Positions 22,925 through 33,654 are shown, counted from the stretch's first letter. The stretch: DNA of 64,000 nt from Enoplolaimus lenunculus (GCA_030248215.1 JASANG010000713.1:1-64000); one strand, 5' to 3'. The notes: generated from the letters alone by a model not told the origin. Numbers and translations: made by a program.

Positions 22925-25900
22925 TTACACATGATCAACAACTGAATCAGGTTGATGATAGGTTACCGTTTGGCCAGCAACAGCTACCCTTGCTAGCCGA
23001 CGTCCGTCGCCACTTAAATTGAAATTGGTATCAAGATTATCTTGCGAATTGCGAGTTTCAATGATTGCTTCTGCAGGCTGATAGCAAGTCTGTTGGCTAC
23101 AAGCTTGATTTTGAGCTGATCTTCGGGTTTGGCCTTCGTTTGTCGAGGAACAGCAGCAACAGCAACAGGTTGCTTTATTTCCAAGTATGAAGTCACGCCA
23201 TGCTCCTAGTGTCTTTCGCGACCATATCCACAATACAGGACTGACACCAACAATTAAAAACATGAAGTATTTCAGCATAAAAACCATAAATACCGGTTTT
23301 TCTCGGCGATGACTTGTTAAGCATTCGGCACTGCGGCACGTCAATGAAAGTTCCCAAACGGGGCGGTGTTGTTCTTCGTAAAAGTAGCAGCCAAGCACAA
23401 TAGTTGCAGGCAAAGTATAGAGCACTGAGAAAATGCCAATCCGCACCATCAACAACTCCAACTTGTCAGTTGTCGCTTTTCCTTGTGATTTGCCAATAAT
23501 CCGACGAATATGAATGAGTGAAACGAAACCAGCCAATAGAAACAGAGAACCAGCGACCAAATAAACAAACAAAGGACCGACAACAAATAGTCGCAAAGAG
23601 AGCAGATGAGTAGAGCCAACGTAACAAATTCCTGAGATCGGATCTCCGTCCACATTTGAGCTCGCCAAGACAGCAACAGCCTGGACTGATGGAAGTGCCC
23701 AAGCAGTTGCGTGGTAAAGTGTTGCATAGCTGGCAATCGCTTCGTTTGACCATTTCAATTTCGCAGATAAAAACCATGTAAACGTCAAGATGACCCACCA
23801 AACACAACTTGCCATTCCAAACACATACACCAGAAGAAAAACAATTGTACAAGTCGCACTTTGGGATGAGCCAGAATATAGCACCAATGTTTCGACTACG
23901 CTTTTCGCTACACCGTAACCTGCCGCATGATTCATAGCAGCACGAGCCGGAGAACAAGCTACATTATCGTGCCCAACCACAAGTCTAATTATAAACCCAG
24001 CAGCCATAAACAGATAACAAAACGACATGAATACAATCGAGCGTTCAGGATACCGGAAACGATTAACGTCCAACGCGAAGGTTGCCACAGTAATCAGGGT
24101 CGATATAGCGCACAAAATTGACCAGAATCCTATCCAAAACGAAGCGAAATGTCGTTGCTCGTCCGAGAAATAAGGGCTCCGGCAGGGCTGGGCACAATCT
24201 GGCACTGAGCCATCGCCAATTGACACCCTTCTATATGGATGAAAATCTGGAGGGACAGGCAAGAACGGAGCAGTGCAAGTACACGTCGCTGTAGCACATT
24301 CTTTGTCGAACCTACGAAAGTGGCTAGCGGTTTTCGGGCGCAAGCCGCTCTGGTCATGGATAAAATCATCGTGATTGCTGTCTATTGCACTTCGAGAGTC
24401 AAAACCAAAACCAGTGCGATCCGGCTGACGTTCATCACCTCTCAATGTTTGATCTGATATGGTGTGAGGAAGTTTTGATGGTGGTTCCATGCACCGAATT
24501 TCGTGGTCATTATCGCTGGTGCTGTGCGGAAAATTGTCACATGACAGCTTGTCTGGCCACGAAAATCCGTAGGTGCCCATTACTCGTTCGCATCCATTGC
24601 GCGCAGCGAGACAAATAGATTGACAAGGTGGCAGAACCTAAAATACCAGCTGATAATAAAAAACAAACCCTGCGCCAGTTCAATGACTGATACGTAATTT
24701 AGCAAACTATAGATCAGAAGTTACCAAACATAAAATTCATGCCGCATTCACAGCCTTTGAATACCAGTGGTGGCGGCGGTGGTAAATAATCTAAATTACA
24801 ATTATGGGAATAGTTAATATGCTAATTAGCGAGCATCCTACTAATTTTTAAATATAGAAACTTTAGACCGACATATTTAAGTGTTACTTATGCAAAAAGT
24901 ACGGTGTTATACAAAGACAAAACCAATACGTATGTACTTATAAAAATATAATGCACTGAAAAGCTATAATTTTCATAGGTAATATGCTAATTTGCGGATA
25001 GTTAACTACCTTTAATTAAATGTACCAATTTCTAAACGGAATATTTAAATTTCTCATATATACTGACCGCAAACAATAAAGTAAATAGGGTACAAACGCT
25101 TATAAAACAGATATCTTCAAAACTTATCTGCCATAGTTGGCATAGCTAATATGCAAATTAGTTAGTAGCTACCTATCCGTTTATCGCTTTTGGAGCTTTA
25201 GAAACAATAATATATTCTTATTCCTCAAAACCAAAAACCCTTTAGTACTGAAATTAAATTGCTTGTATATATTGTAACCCTAATAATTGAAATAATGTAA
25301 AAAGTCATAATTTAGGCTTAACCAATAATTACGCAAATATACAAATTAGTTATTGGCTAACTATATTTATCGCTTTTGTAGGTTTATAAACAATTAATTC
25401 AGATTCCTCGCACCCAAAAACATTTTGGTGCTAAATTTAGATTGCTTGTATCCATAATAATTAGTAAAATAATGCTAAAAGTCCTAATTTAAGCTTAACC
25501 AATTATGCAAATTAGCCTCTAGCTAATAAACGGCTTAAAATTTGAAAACCTCCAACGCGAGGTTAACACTCCAATGTAATAGTCTTTCATACAAAAAGTT
25601 TTCAAAATCAATTCAATTTTCAATTCCCAAGTACAAAACACATTAATCTATATGTAAGTATTGACTATTGTAATCTGTGTACCTGTGCATAGCCATCAAG
25701 ACACACCGGAACGTATAGACTGCACAAAAAGAAACCCAACATCGCAGAACAGTTGATTTTGACCAATGGCCAGTATTGATTCACTTCCAGGCCCGCTTCT
25801 TCTTGTGTTGGCTGGTTGAAGAAATTCGGCATTCGCGTTCGATTGTACAATGCCAGAGAAGTGCACATCGCCAAATTTAACGGCTCGCATCGTCCTGAAT

Positions 25901-26129
25901 TGCTAACACCCGAATATGTGCCTCCATTGAGAATCATACCATGCATCCTTGCATTTTGCATATTTGGCTTCATAGCCGACATGCCAAGAGCGGTCCCAGG
26001 ACTAGGTTTCGGATTTAAAACAACATTACCATTTTTCTGGTTTACACCATTGTCAGAATTTCCAATTACAATTGTTCCAGAGCGAAGTGCGAACAAAACT
26101 AGAATACCAGTTAAGTAAGGCAGAAACAT
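22925..26129 (-). CDS. fzd5/8: Frizzled receptor, FZD5/8 class (copy A)
   Basis: Wnt receptor of the plasma membrane. Exons 26129-25683 and 24637-22925 join in phase 0 (CAG/GTACAC donor, TTTTAG acceptor) to 719 aa. The ATG opens a signal peptide (MFLPYLTGILVLFALRSG); a GTG 12 codons upstream is not used here. The CRD runs from about Cys81 to Cys198 with ten cysteines and EEAGLEVNQYWPLVKINCS and LPPCQSICLAARNGC, closest to FZD5/8. A linker of about 100 residues rich in Asp/His/Ser follows, then CTCTAPFLPVPPDFHPYRR, the seven-helix domain from about residue 313, loop 3 DKLELLMVRIGIFSVLYTLP, and KTLGAW (KTxxxW, Dishevelled binding) near residue 625. The tail has six consecutive cysteines and ends TVTYHQPDSVVDHV, resembling the FZD5 terminus. 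Blocks identical to copy B alternate with diverged ones. Confidence 0.95.
24638..25682 (-). repeat. Frizzled A intron with ~170 bp diverged tandem repeat
   Basis: The 1,045 bp intron contains about five diverged units, recognised by ATGCTAATTAG/ATGCAAATTAG cores at about 24819, 24984, 25151, 25331-25345 and 25505, spaced 165-185 bp. Units share TTTATCGCTTTTG and AACCAAAAACC-like segments. The cores resemble octamer (ATGCAAAT) and homeodomain (TAATTAG) sites. The intron of copy B lacks this repeat. Confidence 0.6.
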
Positions 26130-26276
26130 ATTGATGAGGTAGCTGTAATGCCTAATCCAACGCACTGCAACATTAATGTATCAGCATGACTTTCTTGCAT
26201 TACACCAATACCAATAGTTCTGAAAATACGTACGTATATTATTCGATTGGAAATCAGAAAATCTATCAATTTTAGA

Positions 26277-26685
26277 ATCTGGCGCGGAGAGTTCCGATTC
26301 TGATTAGAATTCCGATTAAAAAGGAGTTCCGATTCCGGTTGCAGGAACAATCGAATTTGGAATTTTGCATCGTTGCTAACCTGTATTATTGCAATTATGC
26401 TAGAAAGTTGTCTGCAGTTCTCTAAGTTTCATAGCAACTGATGCTTATATCAGTTCTCAGCTCACATTTCTTATATGGTATGTAAATGATCACATAAACA
26501 CAAATAACTTGTACTCTGATTTACATATATTAATTTAGTACCTACTAATCACACCTAATAACACTCAATACGGTATATGTGTAAAACGTACGGACTCTGA
26601 TAATTTACAGCTCCGATTCCGGCATAAGTATCCCATTTCAATTGTGGTATATTCACTTTCGCTTCACACCCTGCAATCTCGGAGT
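26277..26685. mobile_element. Family 5 traces upstream of Frizzled A
   Basis: GGAGTTCCGATTCCGGTTGC near 26325 and GCTCCGATTCCGGC near 26610 with CACACCCTGCAATC near 26666 look like decayed family 5 ends. No duplication found. Confidence 0.4.
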
Positions 26686-27394
26686 GTATTTCTACGTAAA
26701 CTCGGTATTTACGCGGTCACTACGTACGTAGCTACTACAGTTTTGTTATTGTGGTAAATGTATGAGGTCATGGTCGGGCCATTTTATTACGATTAACTAC
26801 AACTTGAAAAATAAGAAGGAAAATTTTATGCTGCCACATCAGTATTATATAAACACTGATTACCAAGCACATGCTAAACCGCCGCACCATACCAACCACC
26901 CATCCAGCGGAATTTTCCTGCCGATTGTATGTCGACATTATGCTGCAAACAAAAGTATTTTTAGAAATGTATATACCGATTAATCGGCATCAATAAGATC
27001 GACACTTTTCGTTGGTATCAGAATATATCGACACTGCAAAAATATTGCCATTTGCGTTTTTATACTTGTTTACTATTAACAAGTGAGTTGGAATGCTATC
27101 CATTTCGCTTGTTAGTAGCAGAGATGGGCGGTCTCGATCAAAAAAGCAAGACCGAGACCAAGCCTATTGAGACCGAAACATTTGGTCTCGGTCTCGGCCA
27201 ATTTTTAACCATTACCGAAAATAAAACTAAGATTTTATAACAAAAGTTTGGAACATTTTTATTTCCTTTGAATTGCTGTTTCATTCAATTAAACTAATAA
27301 ATCGCCGCCAAACTTTATCTTTTACGTACTTTATTTTTCACTTGGCTACTGTCCCCATACCCTTCGAACAGGCTCGGGACAAATGCCACTTGTC
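26686..27394. other. No gene; possible hAT remnant
   Basis: CAGAGATGGGCGGTCTCGAT at 27119 followed by repeated GAGACCGA/GGTCTCGG resembles a hAT-like terminus of the CAGAG-TGGGC kind. Nothing else recognised. Confidence 0.35.
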
Positions 27395-27640
27395 AGTCAA
27401 GGTTGGAACTGAGGGACAACAGACCTTTCTACTAAGCCGCTGGAAAACCGGGCCTCCAGAACGGACATCGAACACTCAGCCTACGGATCTTTAAGCGATC
27501 ACTCTACCACTGTGCTACGCAGCCCGCCCCTCCAACTGCATTTTTCGTCGACTATATGTCGACCGTATGCTGCCAGGTAGCATACATACAGTGCACTACA
27601 CTATATTGCATGTGCACATAACGGACAAGCATGTATCCTA
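27395..27640 (-). mobile_element. tRNA-bearing repeat, copy 1
   Basis: Minus strand holds a tRNA-like core at about 27450-27527: A box TGGCGCAGTGG-like (here TAGCACAGTGGTAGAGTG) and B box GTGTTCGATGTCC. The core is embedded between a TGTCAGTC...AGACC side and a side with CGACTATATGTCGACC and TGCATGTGCACATAACGG. Both sides are shared with the two other copies. Confidence 0.6.
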
Positions 27641-27749
27641 TGCTTACGTGCCCCTATTTTCAACAAGGTCGTGCCTTGACCGTTCATCCTATTTTCGACT
27701 GCATACCGTGTTCATAGCGCGGCAGTTTACCATTGCGCTCACGGCGTTG

Positions 27750-28012
27750 CCCCCATGTCAGTCTAGGTAGGAACCGGTGCTTCAGACCTTTTTACTAAGC
27801 AGGTGGAAAAGCGGCCTCCAGAACGGAGATCGAACACTCAGCCTACGGATGCTTAAGCGATCACTCTACCACTGCGCCACGCAGCCCGCCCCTCCAACTG
27901 CATTTTTTATCGACTATATGTCAATCGTATGCTGCCAGGTAGCATACATACAGTGCACTACACTATATTGCATGTGCACATAACGGACAAGCATGTCTCA
28001 CATGCTTACGCC
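27750..28012 (-). mobile_element. tRNA-bearing repeat, copy 2
   Basis: tRNA-like core at about 27810-27891 on the minus strand with A box TGGCGCAGTGGTAGAGTG and B box GTGTTCGATCTCC. Same two flanks as copy 1, about 355 bp away in the same orientation, so the region is a tandem or double insertion. Confidence 0.65.
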
Positions 28013-28126
28013 AGTCTCAAAACACCCCGTCGACGTTATAATTGTAACATAGCGCAGACGCTGTAAGTGCGGACGGCCGATAATTTTTTACAAGATGCCT
28101 TGAACGTTTTAAACGCGAAAATGCAA

Positions 28127-28420
28127 CTATGTGTACTTTGTTTCAATAAAATCAAAGTGTTTTGGGTTTTCTTTGAAAAGAAAATTTGGGGTAAGCGGAG
28201 AGGTCATTCGGCTTCTCAAACCGCTGTATAACCAGGAGCGGTGCTCCACAATCGTTCGCTGTTTGGGTTGGTAGGCGAAATACGCAAGCACTTCCGGGCC
28301 AAAGCTTCGATCCAAGGAACATTTTTGTGACTGGTTATCGCTTTCAGCCCGAGACTTGCCGAGACAGCGACCACCCATCCATACTTGCTAGTGGTTACCA
28401 ATGCCTTTGATCCGATAACT
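28127..28420 (-). pseudogene. hAT transposase C-terminal (dimerisation domain) remnant
   Basis: Minus strand reads VPWIEALARKCLRISPTNPN then SERLWSTAPGY, matching the hAT dimerisation block (LARxxLxIPATSxxSERxFS). A frame change near 28215 is needed to continue with LRSRMTSPLTPNFLF, which resembles the RRSRLSPENVEMLVFL end of hAT proteins. The rest of the transposase and its ends were not found. Which MITE family it relates to is unknown. Confidence 0.6.
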
Positions 28421-28439
28421 CTGGCATCCTTTGAATCTG

Positions 28440-29175
28440 TGCTTGAAAAAAATTATTAAAATGAAATTTTCTCATCACGCAATAATTATTTACGCTTGTT
28501 AGGATTTATGTCTTCGCGTTTATAAATTAGGCTCTTTAAACATTGTGCTAAAATTGGAAGCGTCATCAGTTCAGCAACTGCGAAATATGAAAATATTAAA
28601 CGGCAAAGCCTCAGAATGGGAAAAAATTTTGGCGTGTTTGCGCAACTTCACATGAACTACAGTGTAAAGTTTAAAACTTCAACAGCATCTCACAAGCTAG
28701 CTATGGCAATGTTTGCTTCAGCGCAAATTTACAACCTTCGTATGTTTACGTCGATTTCATTGGCAAATTTTGCCATCTGTTGATCAGACAAGACAAGGAA
28801 AACTGAGACGTTTATTTACTAATGTCAGTCTTGAGCACAATTATAAAATATAATTTGACATTACTTTACGTCGTCAGCTGATGTCATATCATACCTGCAT
28901 ATTTGCAAAATATGCAGGTATTATATTTAATTCACAATGTTCTAGTCAGTACATATTTGGGCTGCTTTTTTACCGCAAAATATAGAAAACACAAAATAAA
29001 TATGTGTACATACATGATATAAACATTTAGGTTTGCGTTATTTACTTGCTACATGCGTCAACCTTCACATCTTTCACAACTACAATTGCATTTCAAGTTA
29101 ACTATTATCTAAACTGATCACTTAAATTTTCGTAAACAATCGGTCAAGAAAAAGAATCTCGCGGCTTAAAGTATG
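28440..29175. other. No gene recognised
   Basis: AT-rich. CCTGCATATTTGCAAAATATGCAGG-type palindrome (11 bp arms) at 28893-28917; nothing else supported. Confidence 0.5.
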
Positions 29176-29588
29176 CTGTAGTGACTCGATAAGAGGGGGT
29201 TGGTATTTGTTTTCCTCTCCATAGGGTATTCCCTGTTATTCGGTTACGAACTGTTATATATTTTTAACCCGCCCTCCGACACCCTTCGTTACCAATATAT
29301 ATTCTATATTGCAACTATCCGTTGAACAAAACGCTTGAGCAATAATGCAAAAGTTATATACTTTTAGAAATATACTTTCAAAACTTATTTACGCTCAAAA
29401 GTTTTTAACTAAATGTTATTTGGTCATGCAGTACAGTTAGAGATAATTGACATTTATGGACTTTATTTGGAGTTTTACGGACTCTATCCGCTTTACAGAC
29501 TCTTTTAGGGATACGCACTCCTATTGTTTAGGACTCAAAATGGGGACCCCTCTCTCTTTATTACCCCCTCTTATTCGGGTCACTACAG
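29176..29588. mobile_element. Family 7 element, complete
   Basis: CTGTAGTGACTCGATAAGAG to CTCTTATTCGGGTCACTACAG, about 25 bp inverted ends. TA lies at the right flank; the left flank is TATG, so the duplication is blurred. No coding capacity. Confidence 0.82.
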
Positions 29589-29710
29589 TATAAAATTATT
29601 GCAAGTATGTGTAGGTTCAGGCACTTATTGATTCTGCAAGCCTGCCATAAATTATTAAATATAGTCTAATATTAAGTACGTAAACGAATTCCGGCCTATG
29701 TTAATACCTA

Positions 29711-30149
29711 CTGTAGTGACCCGTATCAGAGGGCGGGAGACTGATATTTATTTGGCCCGTCCAGAGGGTACCCCCCTTGTTATTCGGTTACGGACTGTTA
29801 TTTATTTTCTCATTCCGCCCTCCACCACACTTCGTTATACTGATGTATCTGGTATTGCAACAATCCGTTGAATTAAACGTTTTCTGCGTATCAAAAGCGT
29901 GAGCGATAATGGAAGGTTATACTTATGAATGTACTTTCAAAATTTAGGTACGCTTTAAAGTCTCGAACAAAAAATTATTTGGTCCTGCAGGCTTTTCACT
30001 ACAATTAGGGCTAATTGTCACATTTATGGACTCTAATTAGGTTTAGGGACTCCATTCGCCTACGGACGCTTATTAGGGATACGGACTCCTATTGATTTGG
30101 ACTCAAAATGGGGAGCCCCTTCTTATTACCCCCCTCTTATTCGGGTCAA
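29711..30149. mobile_element. Family 7 element
   Basis: TA/CTGTAGTGACCCGTATCAG left; right end CCCCCTCTTATTCGGGTCA, missing the last bases. Same orientation as the copy 120 bp upstream. Confidence 0.8.
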
Positions 30150-30334
30150 TAAAATATTAAGATCGCAAACTATAGATTGAGATTACTCCAAAGCCTAAAA
30201 CCTGAGTATATGTTTAAAGCAAAACACCGGCATGAAATGTAATCCTAATTTATTGCAGTCGTGCGTGGGAAACAGGACGGTCCTAAAAGTGCCAAATCTT
30301 TAAAGCCACATAGTCCACTATAAAATTTCACCCA

Positions 30335-31241
30335 TATTTACTTTCAGAGGCGTCCCGTTTTCCCGCGAGACAGCAGTAGTGCCGGAGGACAACATTTGCA
30401 ACTCCTGTTTGTGCATTGCTCGAAAACTTTGTTGTTGTTATTGTTATTGCTATTTGTGGTTTAATTAGTATGATCGCTGCTTGGGGGGCGGTAGTGCGTC
30501 CCCTCGTTCAGAAATTTTTCATATTTACTCGTAGGTGAGTGACAGGGGGCGCAACCTCAACTACGAAAATCTTGAAACCCACCCACCCTGATCGAACAAA
30601 TTTTGTACAGTCTGAAAAGAATTTGATTTGTGTCCCATTGTCTTCTGGCAAAACATTGAAGCTGGCCCGTTTCCCCATTTGTCCAAAGCAGGACTGTCCC
30701 GTTTTCCCATTTTCCAAGCGAAAAATTGCAGCCGTCCCGTTTTCCCATGTGCCCGAAAAAGGCATGTCTCATTGTTCCGTTTTTCCAGCGTAAATTTGCA
30801 GCTGTCCCGTTTTCCCCTTTGTCCGAATCAAATCTGCCACGTTTTTCCGTTTTCCCGTACTCCAAGCGAAAAATTGCGGTTGTCTTGTTTCCCCATTTGA
30901 TCGAACAAAACTGTACCGTTTTCCCGTTTTTCCAGCGAAACATTGCAGATGCCGTCCCGTCCTCCCATTTGCCCGAAACAGGTCTGTCCCATTTCCCCGT
31001 TTTCCCAGCGACAAATTGCCGCTGTCCCGTTTTTCCATTTACCCGAAACAAACTTGACCCGGTTTCCCGTTTTCAAAGCGAAAAATTGCAGCAGTCTCGC
31101 TATTCCACTTGCCCGAAACAAGACTGTTTCATTTTCACATCTGAGCGTAATGCTGTCGGCAGGAGTGTATGAATTTACTCCGATTGCACTCCTGTGTCTT
31201 GCTGTCCCGCGGGAAAACGGGACGACCCTGAAAGTAACATT
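30335..31241. mobile_element. Family 1-related element carrying a minisatellite
   Basis: Inverted ends ACTTTCAGAGGCGTCCCGTT (about 30341) and AACGGGACGACCCTGAAAGT (about 31213-31232), the latter followed by AACATTGGCC. Between them lies the ~70 bp minisatellite annotated separately. Overlapping frames on both strands are by-products of the repeat. Confidence 0.65.
30640..31140. repeat. ~70 bp minisatellite, about seven units
   Basis: Units of 69-78 bp contain GTCCCGTTTTCCC twice and end AGCGAAAAATTGCAGCTGT-like. The AATTGC marker recurs at about 30726, 30796, 30874, 30943, 31016 and 31086. CGTTTTCCCGTTTTCC itself suggests an older ~10 bp subrepeat. Confidence 0.85.
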
Positions 31242-31440
31242 GGCCGTAAACTTTGTGAAAAACTAGAAATATTTTCAACTGTAAAACTTCTGATTTTTCC
31301 TATGCTTCTTTGATTGGAAAAGAATTCATCCTTTTTCACTATATTTATTGTATGAACGAACCATGACATCTACAGATTTATTAAATACAAAGTGTAAACC
31401 AATGATGTTCAAATTTGCATCAATATATACCTTACGTAGC

Positions 31441-31560
31441 GCGGCAACAAGGTCCAACCTGAGGTAAAAATACCGGAGTCGGACGTCAACAAATGTTGCT
31501 GCGGCCGGAGGTTAAGCAAGAGGTAAGGCGAAACTAAACAGTTAAAATGCTGTTTCGCTT
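31441..31560. mobile_element. Family 5 fragment
   Basis: AAGGTCCAACCTGAGG, ATACCGGAGTCGGACGTCAAC, then GAGGTAAGGCGAAACT. Related to the fragments at 560 and 32213. Confidence 0.4.
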
Positions 31561-31821
31561 GCTTATTGTACCGAATATCTGTCGGTTTTGATAAACATTT
31601 CGGTTTTACGCTTATTTTTTACAAAATCTCATGATTTTTGTCGTCATAATTGAATCAGAAGTTAAACCGAAACGCACCAAACAAATTTTGTTAAAATATA
31701 CAAAAATTCCTCTACAGAAGTCGCCAGGCAACGTCTTGCAGGAATTCTATCGGAACCGGATGTGGAGCAGGAGGTCGAGTTTTGGCGGAGTCGGAGCTAG
31801 AGGCAGACTAACGGTTTTACC

Positions 31822-31967
31822 CCGCAAGGCGAAACGCGTATTCCTAAGCCTAAGCATAAGCCTAAGCCTAAGCCTAAGCCAAAAATGTAGTCTAGAAAGT
31901 AAGCCTACTCTTTTACAGACCCATCAGAAACCGGGACGGCCCAAAAAGTGACATAGGCCTACGTTTT
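31822..31967. mobile_element. Family 1-related element
   Basis: GCGTATTCCTAAGCCTAAGC followed by five CCTAAG units, AATGTAGTCTAGAAAGT, CCCATCAGAAACCGGGACGG and AAAAAGTGACATAGGCCT. The left terminus is not clear. Confidence 0.6.
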
Positions 31968-32742
31968 CATTTGCGTTTAGCAGAAATTGATGTCGGTTCC
32001 CTTTAAGAGTTGAAGAGTTAACGGAAATTCCGGTATTTTCAACCTCCTATTTTTTCAAAAGTTGCAAATTTTAAAAAAGTAGACAATGGACTTGGTCCAC
32101 TCAACATTGTGCAACCAGGGACAAAAAGCCAAAACCGTTGTAGCCATCAAAGTTTGCTGGAGCCAATGGTCAAGCAAAATTTAGCCAGAAAATTGCACAT
32201 AGTTTTACAACAGGGTGCAACCGGAGGTGAAAAATATCGGAGCCGGAGGTCAACGAAACTCGCCGCAACCGGAGGCGACTCGGAATTAGGTTGTAAAAAT
32301 GATGGTAAATTAGTTAATTTACAACAATTGTAACTTTTTGAAATTTAAGCTTTAATATATTTCTGTTTATATATTGTTTTTAAAATCTACTCTCTTACAA
32401 TAGCCTAGCACCTTAAACATTTTAGTTCGCTCTGGTAACCCTGACCAGTACTGTTAAGTCTTAACTTCAATATCTTTTCGTCCACAAAAACGAGTGCCGA
32501 ACAAAATCATATTTCAGAAAGGGTCACCATGGCTAAGATTACGTTTAAGCTTGAGCACCACATTGTTTGGAACCCATTTAGACATGCTACCAGCAGCGCC
32601 CCTGTTCTTTACATTGGCCATATTCGTAAAGGTGTTGGCCACTTCTATAATTTTCGATGTTTTAAAGAAACGATATTTTGTTCCACTGTATATTTCTAAA
32701 ATCACAGGCGTTTTCAAAATTTTTAAGTCGAGCTAAAATCTA
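31968..32742. other. No gene; family 5 fragment at 32213-32290
   Basis: CAGGGTGCAACCGGAGGTG and CGGAGCCGGAGGTCAACG mark a family 5-like end at 32213. The rest shows no supported feature. Confidence 0.45.
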
Positions 32743-32958
32743 CGCTGCAAAAAATGGTGAGTCAATTTGACTCTCTAGGCTCTACGGGACTACACAAACT
32801 GAGTCAAATTCGACTCCGCTTGAGTTAAATAATTCGACTCACAAAGCGACTCTGTGAGCCGAATTTGTCTCTGGCGGAGTCAAATTTTGACTCAGTTTGA
32901 GTAGTCCGGAAAAGCCTATTTCGAAGAGAGTCAATTTGACTCCCCATTTTTTGCAGTG
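32743..32958. mobile_element. Family 2 foldback MITE, complete
   Basis: CGCTGCAAAAAATGGTGAGT to TTTTTTGCAGTG with TA on both sides. Confidence 0.92.
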
Positions 32959-33187
32959 TATGAGTTCCAAATTTTCCCCGTGAGATATTATAACTATTAA
33001 CGCGGGTTGTTATTTTATTGATCAAATAGATTGTGTTTCTTACGCTTTTGAGGAATATAAATTTAAAAAAACATCGTTGGCTGCCTACTCTTCAGGTATC
33101 TTTATTCAACTATAAATACCTTTGTGTCCACAAGACGTCACACATTACAACTATCAATATTAAAAAATATACTGTTATACAGATTTT

Positions 33188-33360
33188 GGCCAATATATAG
33201 AACATGGGCGAAACACTAAGCATATTCCAAAGCCTAAGCGTAAGAATGAGCTTTGCGCTAAGCCTACATCAAAGCTTATATAAAAAATTAGCCTAAAGCT
33301 TAAGCTTACTTTATTGTAGTCCAACAGAACAACGTTCTGCCAGCGTTCTTTACACGGGCC
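33188..33360. mobile_element. Family 1 MITE, complete
   Basis: GGCCAATATATAGAACATGG to TTCTTTACACGGGCC. Flanks CAGATTTT (33180-33187) and CAGATTTC (33361-33368) are an 8 bp duplication with one mismatch. Inside: CCTAAGCGTAAGAATGAGC. Confidence 0.85.
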
Positions 33361-33654
33361 CAGATTTCAAACAATCAAGTCATGACATGAGTGCTTCTAC
33401 TGGAAAATAAGCACACGTTTATAAAGGAAACTGATATCCTGCGTTAGTCGTTGTCAGCCATTTTGAAAATGAAACTGGTTAAGATTGTTCTTTGACCAGG
33501 GTATCTTACAAAATTAAACATTTAAGCTATTGTTTGTTGCTATACAATTCACACTAAAACGTTTAATATTCCTAAAAACAAGAGCTTAATGTATATTTCT
33601 AAATATTTACGAAAATTTAGCAATAGATACGACGAGATTCGAATCCACGACGTA

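Noticed and set aside
23449-23957. Minus-strand frames of 95 and 163 codons within Frizzled A
   Set aside because: Shadow frames of the conserved seven-helix exon; the same happens in copy B.
25151-25160. CRISPR-like regular spacing in the Frizzled A intron
   Set aside because: Units are ~170 bp and diverged and the DNA is eukaryotic; it is a decayed tandem repeat.
26127-26165. Upstream GTG start for Frizzled A
   Set aside because: A nuclear gene should start at ATG; the ATG at 26129 opens a good signal peptide.
30508-31266. Overlapping frames of 84-164 codons on both strands
   Set aside because: All follow the ~70 bp minisatellite and have no start context or motif.
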